From Pseudomonas batumici (GTDB lineage Bacteria > Pseudomonadota > Gammaproteobacteria > Pseudomonadales > Pseudomonadaceae), in the NCBI RefSeq assembly GCF_000820515.1, contig NZ_JXDG01000029.1, positions 1 through 47,966 of the forward strand: a DNA stretch of 47,966 nucleotides. The letters are read 5' to 3'. This document shows, piece by piece, positions 42,433 through 47,966 of the stretch. Under the pieces are notes generated by a model. It worked only from the letters and a program-made list of their open reading frames with translations. It ran no database searches and was not told where the DNA came from. Numbering within the stretch: the stretch's first letter is position 1; each line of letters begins with the position of its first letter. Position numbers and translations under genes: made by a program.

Positions 42433-43101
42433 ATGAAAATGACACGCGTCCGAGTTAATGGCTTTACGATCTCGCTTGACGGATACGGAGCGGGTCCGAA
42501 TCAGGGCATGAGTCATCCGCTCGGCGTGGGCGGGACAGATTTGCACCGCTGGTTGGTCCCGACACGCACGTTCCAACGGACCCTATTTGGCGTCGATGGT
42601 GGCACAACGGGGATCGATGACGACTTCGCCGCGCGGGGCTTCAAGAATGTGGGCGCCTGGATTCTCGGAAGAAACATGTTCGGGCCGATTCGCGGTTCCT
42701 GGCCCGACATGAACTGGAAAGGCTGGTGGGGGGACAACCCACCCTATCACGTTCCCACTTTCATCTTGACTCATCACGCGCGCCCGCCCATCCATATGGA
42801 GGGCGGAACGACCTTCTATTTCGTCACGGGCGGTATTCACGAGGCGCTTGACCAGGCGCGTGACGCAGCCAACGGCATGGATGTGCGCATTGGCGGCGGA
42901 ACTAACACTATCCAGCAATATCTGCGTGCGGGCCTCATCGATGAGCTGCACATCGCTATCTCGCCGGTCCTGCTGGGCGGGGGAGAGCGACTGTTCGAGG
43001 GGATTGACGCGCGCGCTCTAGGATACGAATGCGTTGAGTTCGTCGCGTCGGAGAACGCCACCCATGTTGTACTCCGACGCCAAGGGCACAGTGACGGCTA
43101 A
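42433..43101 (+). CDS. RibD C-terminal/dihydrofolate reductase-like protein
   Basis: The 222-residue protein has the RibD_C fold: VNGFTISLDGYGAGPNQG, KNVGAWILGRNMFGP, VRIGGGTNTIQQYLRAGLIDELHIAISPVLLGGGERLF. These proteins resemble the reductase domain of riboflavin synthesis and DHFR, but most stand-alone members have unknown substrates. AAGGAAGGC precedes the ATG. A 95-base stretch of its 3' part is duplicated at 45520-45614. Confidence 0.87.
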   Translation: MKMTRVRVNGFTISLDGYGAGPNQGMSHPLGVGGTDLHRWLVPTRTFQRTLFGVDGGTTGIDDDFAARGFKNVGAWILGRNMFGPIRGSWPDMNWKGWWGDNPPYHVPTFILTHHARPPIHMEGGTTFYFVTGGIHEALDQARDAANGMDVRIGGGTNTIQQYLRAGLIDELHIAISPVLLGGGERLFEGIDARALGYECVEFVASENATHVVLRRQGHSDG

Positions 43102-43134
43102 CAACCGGCTGCAGCGCGCTAAGTGAGTCATTTT

Positions 43135-43440
43135 TCAATCAAGTACGGGGCGAAGGAAGCTTCGTTCGTAGCTCAGTATGAATTTTTGCTCGGTAGCTTG
43201 AGCGACCAGTTCAACGCACTCTGGATCCGTTTCAGCTTCCTTACGATATCGCTCGTAATCTGCAAGACTGGAGAAGCTGAATAGGCAGTATGCGATGTTG
43301 TTAGCGCCTTCTGCGGGCAGGAAATAGCCATGATGGTGTCCTCCCATGCGGGTCACGACCTGTATCCAGCGCCGCGAATAGCTTTCGAAAGCAGGGACGT
43401 GGTAAGGGTCGATTACATACTTGACGTGACAAGTGATCAC
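43135..43440 (-). CDS. NIPSNAP family protein
   Basis: The 101-residue dimeric alpha/beta-barrel protein has VKYVIDPYHVPAFESYSRRWIQVVTRMGGHHHGYFLPAEGANN and SSLADYERYRKEAE, the standard bacterial NIPSNAP pattern. The role of such small single-domain members is not established. It is convergent with the DHFR-like gene (33 bases between). Confidence 0.87.
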   Translation of the reverse strand: MITCHVKYVIDPYHVPAFESYSRRWIQVVTRMGGHHHGYFLPAEGANNIAYCLFSFSSLADYERYRKEAETDPECVELVAQATEQKFILSYERSFLRPVLD

Positions 43441-43642
43441 TCGATCATTCCTTTGGAAGTGGGCGAATCTCTATTCTATACATGGCACAAGCTAAATCGT
43501 CGATTGCCACTATGGGGCGGTTGTCGCCGGAATGGCTTTTGAAAGTTGGATTGGGCTGTCGTGATGAGTTGAAAGGCCGTTAATGACCGATTCCTGTCTG
43601 CCGCGACCGGTTGAATCCACAACTCCATAGCGGACATAGAAG

Positions 43643-43666
43643 AGCGCCCCGGGTGTTCGGGGCGCT
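43643..43666 (-). terminator. intrinsic terminator of the isochorismatase-like gene
   Basis: AGCGCCCC-GGGTGTTC-GGGGCGCT is a perfect eight-base stem, 31 bases beyond the minus-strand stop at 43698. On the minus strand it is followed by CTTCTATGT. Confidence 0.65.
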
Positions 43667-43697
43667 TGGCAGGTGTTGGTGGTGGATCGGTAGGCGC

Positions 43698-44318
43698 TCA
43701 GTGGTGCGAGAAGTACTGCTTCAAGCCATACACGAGGCCGGCGAAGGGCATGCCGAGCGCAGCGTAGACGGCCTCGGCTTCGGGCGCGGCGTTGTCGGCC
43801 AGCATCTCAACGGCGACGTTCGAGTAACCGACGGGGATCACGCCGGCCTGCAGCATGCGCGCCACGCCCATGTCGACTTGCGTCTGGGTGAATCCGCCGG
43901 AAGCATCGATCACTGCATAGCTGTTGTAGCCGTCGGCAATGGCCGAGATCGCCGGGAAAGCGAGGCAAACGTCGGTCGAGATACCCGTCACGATCAGTTT
44001 CTTGCGGCCGGTCGCCTTGACGGCATCGACGACGCGCTGCTCGTCCCAGGCGTTGACGGTGGTGCGCTCGATGCGCTGCACGCCCGGCAGCGCTTCGGCG
44101 AGTTCGGGGATCAGCGGCCCCCACATCTGCTCGGTCGTCGTGGTGACGATGATCGGCACCTTCAGCGCCAGCGCTGCCTTGGCCAGGCCGACGACGTTGT
44201 GCTTGAGGGCCAGTGTGTCGATGTCGCGCACGCCGGTGTAAAGGCCAACCTGATGGTCGACCAGTAGCAGGATGGCATTTTCGCGAGTCAGGCGTTCGTA
44301 AAGATGGGGCGAGTTCAT
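43698..44318 (-). CDS. isochorismatase-family (YcaC-like) hydrolase
   Basis: The 206-residue cysteine hydrolase has the catalytic Asp21 in AILLLVDHQVGLYTGVRD and Cys118 in IVTGISTDVCLAF, with RIERTTVNAWDEQRV between; this is the YcaC subgroup, whose substrates are unknown. The ATG at 44318 is the family start; an open frame upstream to 44507 is not coding. A promoter-like TTGACATTATAAT sequence is seen upstream at about 44346 on the opposite strand. Confidence 0.88.
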   Translation of the reverse strand: MNSPHLYERLTRENAILLLVDHQVGLYTGVRDIDTLALKHNVVGLAKAALALKVPIIVTTTTEQMWGPLIPELAEALPGVQRIERTTVNAWDEQRVVDAVKATGRKKLIVTGISTDVCLAFPAISAIADGYNSYAVIDASGGFTQTQVDMGVARMLQAGVIPVGYSNVAVEMLADNAAPEAEAVYAALGMPFAGLVYGLKQYFSHH

Positions 44319-44524
44319 GGCGAGGCTCTCCGGGGCGGAATGCCTTGACATTATAATCCGAGAACAATTAGGCAAAGATCTGAGGTCCCTGACAAGCCTC
44401 AAGGAAAGCTGATGGGCCACGTCGTGGGAATGGACACGCTTTGACATGACGCTCCACGAAGCGCGATATCGCACCAATAGTATGATGATCTGAGTGCTAT
44501 TGATCACCTTCTGGAGGCTAAATC

Positions 44525-44770
44525 ATGGGAGCCGTGCGTAAAACCATCACTGTGACTGATCAGCAAGACGGTTGGATCAAGGCGCAAATCGACGCTGGCC
44601 GTTACACCAACGACAGCGAATACATTCGCGACCTGATCCGGCGCGACCAGGGGCGTAGCGCTGAACTTGAGGCTATTCGTGCTGCGTTGATAGACGGTGA
44701 GTCGAGCGGGGAGCCTCGCCGATTCAACGCTGACGAATTCAAAAAGAGAATGTTGACTGCGCATGGCTGA
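44525..44770 (+). CDS. parD: ParD-type antitoxin (ribbon-helix-helix), toxin lost
   Basis: The 81-residue protein has the ParD ribbon-helix-helix domain (RKTITVTDQQDGWIKAQIDAGRYTNDSEYIRDLIRRDQGR) and the C-terminal toxin-binding tail (GEPRRFNADEFKKRML). GGAGGCTAAATC precedes the ATG. Its stop overlaps an ATG in the layout ATGGCTGA usual for parD-parE, but the following toxin frame ends after 15 codons. It is therefore an orphan antitoxin. Confidence 0.88.
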   Translation: MGAVRKTITVTDQQDGWIKAQIDAGRYTNDSEYIRDLIRRDQGRSAELEAIRAALIDGESSGEPRRFNADEFKKRMLTAHG

Positions 44771-44810
44771 AAAACGCTTCAATCGAGATTTACCCGGCAC
44801 ATCGTGGTAA
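44763..44810 (+). pseudogene. parE start fragment
   Basis: ATGGCTGAAAAACGCTTC starts inside the parD 3' end, as expected for parE, and reads MAEKRFNRDLPGTSW before a TAA. No ParE core follows. Another frame from about 44790 reads IYPAHRGKPITSAASR before a stop at 44837 and might be the other end of a deleted toxin; this second part is weak. Confidence 0.5.
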
Positions 44811-44848
44811 ACCTATTACGTCAGCAGCTAGTCGCTAAGGAAGCTCCA

Positions 44849-45394
44849 TTGCACGACTCCAAATACCTCGAAGATCTCCGCTCCCGTTTCAACTCTGGAG
44901 CGGCGCTAGAGTATGTCTTTTTCTGGGGGCACCAACGAAGCAAGAAGGGTATCACTGCTTCGTGCTTCAGCCAGTGGTTCAACGCCGAGTTCATCGTCGA
45001 GGGGCAATGTTACCCAACGGCTGAGCATTTCATGATGGCCGAGAAGGCTGCCTTATTCGGCGATCAGGAAGTTCGTGCTCAAGTGCTTCTGGCTCCCACC
45101 CCTAACGCCGCCAAAACGCTTGGCCGCAACGTGCGCGGATTCAACGATGAGGTTTGGCTGCAACATCGATATGCGATTGTCGTTCGGGCCAACCAGGCCA
45201 AGTTCTCCCAAAACCCGGAGTTGAGCGCTTTCCTCAAGGAGACCGGCTCTCGCATTATCGTTGAGGCCAGTCCCGTAGATAGCATCTGGGGGATTGGGCT
45301 CGCTCAGGACGATGAAAACGCGAACAACCCCGATCTGTGGCGTGGGCTGAATCTGTTGGGCTTCGCGCTTATGCAGGTCCGTGACGAAATCTAA
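44849..45394 (+). CDS. NADAR family protein (YbiA-like)
   Basis: The protein has 181 residues with TTG at 44849 as start, chosen because AAGGAAG (44838-44844) lies at good distance; GTG at 44804 is the alternative. It has the NADAR/DUF1768 features VFFWGHQRSKKG, ASCFSQWFNAEFIVEGQCYPTAEHFMMAEKAALF, and the C-terminal SPVDSIWGIGLAQDDENANNPDLWRGLNLLGFALM. Relatives cleave N-glycosidic bonds in riboflavin precursors (YbiA) or reverse ADP-ribosylation of nucleic-acid guanines in toxin-antitoxin systems. It directly follows the orphan parD. Confidence 0.88.
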   Translation: MHDSKYLEDLRSRFNSGAALEYVFFWGHQRSKKGITASCFSQWFNAEFIVEGQCYPTAEHFMMAEKAALFGDQEVRAQVLLAPTPNAAKTLGRNVRGFNDEVWLQHRYAIVVRANQAKFSQNPELSAFLKETGSRIIVEASPVDSIWGIGLAQDDENANNPDLWRGLNLLGFALMQVRDEI

Positions 45395-45519
45395 TTAGCC
45401 CGTGGCACCAGCGCCGAAGTGCTCCGGATTCAGGGGCCGCCAGAGGTATTTCAAGGGGGCGTACGGAGCCAAGTCCAGTCGACCCCATGGCAGATATCTG
45501 ACGACTTCAGCAATGTCTT

Positions 45520-45614
45520 CGTGTGGGCCTCATCGATGAGCTGCACGTCGCTATCTCGCCGGTTCTGCTGGGCGGGGGAGAGCGACTGTTCGAGGGGATT
45601 GACGCGCGCTCTAG
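45520..45614 (+). pseudogene. duplicated fragment of the DHFR/RibD-like gene
   Basis: This stretch matches 42925-43020 with about four substitutions and one two-base deletion in a GC-repeat (GACGCGCGCGCT to GACGCGCGCT). In the intact gene it encodes GLIDELHIAISPVLLGGGER and LFEGIDAR. Flanking sequence on both sides is unrelated. The 45395-45627 gap holds nothing else. Confidence 0.85.
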
Positions 45615-45627
45615 GGCAACTCGATAT

Positions 45628-46149
45628 TCATTGCAACGGCAGCATCATTGTTATGGGTGAGACACTGGGGCAGGGGATGAAGCCTGCATGTCTGGCATAA
45701 AAATCCGCGAGCCTGTCGTTCAAGGGATGGACCAGCACAGCGGTTGAACCCACTGTCTCGGATGCGCTGATGCACCGCTCAATTGCATCCTGCAGCAGGT
45801 CGATGGCGTAACCATTACCTTGAGCAATGAGGCTGATGCCCATTCGGCCAATGATGGTGACAGGGTGCTGCCCGGGAGAATTACGTTGTCGGCTCTTCGG
45901 CACTACGGATGCGCGCATGACTGATCCGTTGGACAGGGTGTAGTAACCGACGACCTTCAGGGTACCTTTGAGGCAAATCACATAGACCACCGCGTGTTTG
46001 GCGGCTTGGGCCTTATGTGCTTTTTTGACGAGGTACTCATTGATCGAGCTTTCACCACAATCGAAATCGTTCAGATCGTGTTGTTCACTTAACCTTGCTG
46101 GGGCACTCAGCTCCAGCGTTTTGGCCTTGCCAGGAGTTTTTGCAGGCAC
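45628..46149 (-). CDS. GNAT-family toxin (TacT-like)
   Basis: The 173-residue N-acetyltransferase is of the TacT/AtaT kind: LNDFDCGESSINEYLVKKAHK near the N terminus, VVGYYTLSNGSV, the acetyl-CoA loop IGRMGISLIAQGNGYAIDLLQDAIERC and a final LVHPLNDRLADFYARHAGFIPCP. Such toxins acetylate aminoacyl-tRNA and stop translation. GTG start at 46149 with GAGGGAACCA upstream. It overlaps the DUF1778 antitoxin gene by 43 bases, as is common in this class. Confidence 0.85.
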   Translation of the reverse strand: MPAKTPGKAKTLELSAPARLSEQHDLNDFDCGESSINEYLVKKAHKAQAAKHAVVYVICLKGTLKVVGYYTLSNGSVMRASVVPKSRQRNSPGQHPVTIIGRMGISLIAQGNGYAIDLLQDAIERCISASETVGSTAVLVHPLNDRLADFYARHAGFIPCPSVSPITMMLPLQ

Positions 46150-46406
46150 TGGTTCCCTCGCACCGGGTTGGATTCCAAAGCTTGCTCGAATGAGTCAAAC
46201 GCATCCTCATCGAGTACGAACAACCGCCTGTCCAGAATGACCTCTTCCGCTTTCTGGCAGGCTGCTTCCAGAATGAAGCTGGTACGGTCACGGCCTGATA
46301 AGGCAGCAGCGATATCAATCAAATTTCGTTTCTTGATGTCTGCCCGCATATTGATGGGTACGGGCTTTTCTTTCGTCGGTTCTGGGGGGCTGGTCTTCAG
46401 CATCAT
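46107..46406 (-). CDS. DUF1778 antitoxin (TacA-like)
   Basis: The 99-residue protein has a ribbon-helix-helix-type DUF1778 domain (INMRADIKKRNLIDIAAALSGRDRTSFILEAACQKAEEVILDRRLF) and a C-terminal toxin-binding segment (DEDAFDSFEQAL, ending LLARPKRWS). GAGGG before the ATG at 46406 fixes the start; a long open frame upstream has no such support. It forms a complete toxin-antitoxin operon with the GNAT gene. Confidence 0.87.
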   Translation of the reverse strand: MMLKTSPPEPTKEKPVPINMRADIKKRNLIDIAAALSGRDRTSFILEAACQKAEEVILDRRLFVLDEDAFDSFEQALESNPVRGNQCLQKLLARPKRWS

Positions 46407-46912
46407 GAAACCCTCTATGGGGGCGCTCTCTATCGTCGGCAGGCTGAGCAGACCTGCGGCACAATCGTAGCATTCCTGTATAGCAGATGTAAGTCCTGTG
46501 TATCTCATTGATATATGAGTCTTGCCTTGAGTTGTGTTCGATTGTTGATGCCTGCCAAGCGTTGATGCACGTGTAGATTGCACGCGGATTTTGTAGGCGT
46601 CCACACGTCGACACCTGCTGAAACAAAGACTTTTGGCGGCGTGGGTTGGGTGGATTGACGTCCAAGACGTTCGGAAGGTGCTTACAGAAAAACGGATTTT
46701 TCCGAGCATTTCGCTTTCTGATACCGATGGCCGTGCTGTTGTACCCTGTGCCTACCTAGTGGTCGGAAAATTCGACAGCTATCTGACGGCTTTGGCGAAT
46801 TGCTTCGATGGAGTGGGGCGCTCAAGCTTGGGTCTGTTCCCCGGCTGATCCCGGAGAGCCGGGTTTCGCAGCCTGACGACATATGGAATTCTTCATGATC
46901 AGGAGTTCCAGC
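46407..46912. other. intergenic region before the small protein gene
   Basis: This 506-base gap carries a GC hairpin, CCCGGCT (46840-46846) with AGCCGGG (46857-46863), followed by TTTCGC. This structure and the ATATGGAATTC text after it look like the leader of small Pseudomonas proteins. An open frame at 46633-46848 (plus) has no ribosome-binding site; it is not called. The tacA-like promoter lies at the left end. Confidence 0.4.
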
Positions 46913-47209
46913 ATGAATAGCGAGCACCCCTCCAGGCGCTTCGTCCCGATGGACAGCGTCTCCACCCAATTCCCCGTTCTCTACATTGATCGCCATGCCC
47001 CGCTGGTTGATCTGCACGCCTGCGTCAGCGAGCGCATGCGGGCGGTCAACAAGTTGATGACCTTGTTCACCTGTAGCCGACTGAGCGATAGCGATCCGCG
47101 AGACCTGGGAAACATCGCCGCGATTTCGCGTCTGTTGCTACAGGATGCCAGTGACGTGTTCGACGTGATCGAAGCGCGAGGGCTGGAAGCGAAGCGCATG
47201 GCTTCATAA
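46913..47209 (+). CDS. small helical protein, Pseudomonas-type
   Basis: The 98-residue protein starts after CAGGAGTTCCAGC. It has SRRFVPMDSVSTQFPVLYIDRHAPLVDLHACVSERMRAVNKLM and a second helical half (IAAISRLLLQDASDVFDVIEARGLEAKRM). The overall layout resembles the small DUF3077/DUF6124-like Pseudomonas proteins, without clear membership. Function unknown. Confidence 0.65.
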   Translation: MNSEHPSRRFVPMDSVSTQFPVLYIDRHAPLVDLHACVSERMRAVNKLMTLFTCSRLSDSDPRDLGNIAAISRLLLQDASDVFDVIEARGLEAKRMAS

Positions 47210-47230
47210 CGCAGTGCCCAGACACAAACA

Positions 47231-47259
47231 AAAAAGCCCTGAACAAGTTCAGGGCTTTT
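47231..47259. terminator. bidirectional intrinsic terminator
   Basis: AAAAAGCCCTGAAC-AAG-TTCAGGGCTTTT has a stem of ten or more pairs with A and T tracts on both sides. It lies between the convergent small-protein gene and nrdB and can end both transcripts. Confidence 0.9.
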
Positions 47260-47297
47260 CGATTGTCCAGTCTATTCACCCAAGGTGAATACCTGCA

Positions 47298-47966
47298 TCA
47301 ATCCCAGCTCAACGCCCCGCCAGTCTGATACTCGATCACGCGGGTCTCGAAGAAGTTCTTCTCTTTCTTCAAGTCCATGATCTCGCTCATCCACGGGAAC
47401 GGGTTGGTGGTGCCCGGGTACTCTTCCTTCAAGCCGATCTGGCTCAGGCGACGGTTGGCGATGAACTTGAGGTAGTCCTCCATCATCGCCGCGTTCATGC
47501 CCAACACGCCGCGCGGCATGGTGTCACGGGCGTATTCGATTTCCAGCTGGGTGCCCTGCAGGATCATCTGGGTCGCTTCTTCCTTCATCTCGGTATCCCA
47601 CAGGTGCGGGTTCTCGATCTTGATCTGGTTGATCACGTCGATGCCGAAGTTCAGGTGCATGGATTCGTCGCGCAGGATGTACTGGAACTGCTCGGCCACG
47701 CCGGTCATCTTGTTGCGCCGGCCCATGGACAGGATCTGGGTGAAGCCGCAGTAGAAGAAGATGCCTTCCAGCACGCAGTAGTAGGCGATCAGGTTGCGCA
47801 GCAGTTCCTTGTCGGTCTCGACGGTGCCGGTCTTGAATTCCGGATCGGAGATCGAACGGGTGTACTTCAGGCCCCAGGTGGCCTTTTTCGCCACCGATGG
47901 AATCTCGTGGTACATGTTGAAGATCTCGCCTTCATCCATGGCCAGCGATTCGATGCAGTACTGGTA
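47298..47966 (-). CDS. nrdB: ribonucleoside-diphosphate reductase, beta subunit (partial, 5' end outside the window)
   Basis: The last 222 codons of class Ia NrdB are present. The subunit holds the di-iron/tyrosyl radical centre that starts reduction of ribonucleotides to deoxyribonucleotides. Visible are [46 protein letters not shown], which carries the second set of iron ligands (Glu, Glu, His), and the C-terminal tail ending [17 protein letters not shown], which docks to NrdA. The reading frame is open to the window edge (YQYCIESLA before the first internal Met). Confidence 0.95.
   Translation of the reverse strand, partial: YQYCIESLAMDEGEIFNMYHEIPSVAKKATWGLKYTRSISDPEFKTGTVETDKELLRNLIAYYCVLEGIFFYCGFTQILSMGRRNKMTGVAEQFQYILRDESMHLNFGIDVINQIKIENPHLWDTEMKEEATQMILQGTQLEIEYARDTMPRGVLGMNAAMMEDYLKFIANRRLSQIGLKEEYPGTTNPFPWMSEIMDLKKEKNFFETRVIEYQTGGALSWD

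Noticed and set aside
43096..43130. TAACAACCGGCTGCAGCG after the DHFR-like gene, similar to the start of an integron attC site
   Set aside because: No matching second half (GTTRRRY core) was found at a suitable distance, and genes here point in both directions, so an integron array is not supported.
43575..43610. Text similar to 31905-31945 (GATT.CTG.CTG.CGC.) that could be a dispersed repeat
   Set aside because: The match is short and interrupted and could be chance in GC-rich spacer DNA.

Overview
The window is a high-GC proteobacterial chromosome segment that reads as a Pseudomonas of the fluorescens group. The grounds are REP-type intergenic palindromes near the left end, the gene order LysR - CoA-transferase A - B - thiolase also found in P. 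aeruginosa (dhcR-dhcA-dhcB-atoB), Pseudomonas-restricted small families such as DUF6124, and a class Ia nrdB at the right edge. No tRNA, rRNA, CRISPR array or complete transposon was seen.

Left part (1-10.2 kb): ordinary metabolic genes. A DJ-1/PfpI protein is followed by a 3-ketoacid CoA-transferase/thiolase operon with a divergent LysR regulator. Then come a DUF4174 exported protein, a methyltransferase, a GFA protein, a TauE/SafE permease, and a LysR regulator divergent from a pirin-SDR pair.

Middle part (10.2-23.3 kb): small membrane proteins, then redox and transport units each next to a regulator. A GlxA-type regulator is divergent from an exported, HTH-less relative of its own sensor domain. 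An SDR-SnoaL pair lies downstream of a LysR gene. An OYE-family ene-reductase, a divergent LysR gene and an MFS-Gfo/Idh/MocA operon are tied together by a near-identical ~50 bp promoter element containing CCGAACATTTCGG. An MFS - maleate isomerase - LysR operon looks like a compact maleate-to-fumarate uptake module.

Accessory part (23.7-38.7 kb): the most unusual region. A class 3 lipase precedes an apparent operon of a beta-rich protein, a tiny ORF, a small possible partner subunit, a GMC oxidoreductase with an FeS-like cysteine cluster, a VioB/RebD-type ferritin-like protein and a small ABM-like protein. It is followed by exported proteins of unknown function, one made of 20-residue tandem repeats, and a lipoprotein gene interrupted by an in-frame TAG. 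There is also a DUF6124 gene whose leader contains a C4-like antisense/target pair separated by a terminator, gene debris, and an AT-rich DUF900 lipoprotein hydrolase.

Right part (38.7-48 kb): small enzyme genes mixed with mobile-element debris. The debris comprises two copies of a short inverted-repeat element, an IS30-type transposase tail, and a duplicated 95 bp piece of a RibD/DHFR-like gene. A ParD antitoxin has lost ParE and is followed by a NADAR gene. A TacA/TacT-type toxin-antitoxin pair and a small unknown protein precede nrdB, which is cut by the window end.
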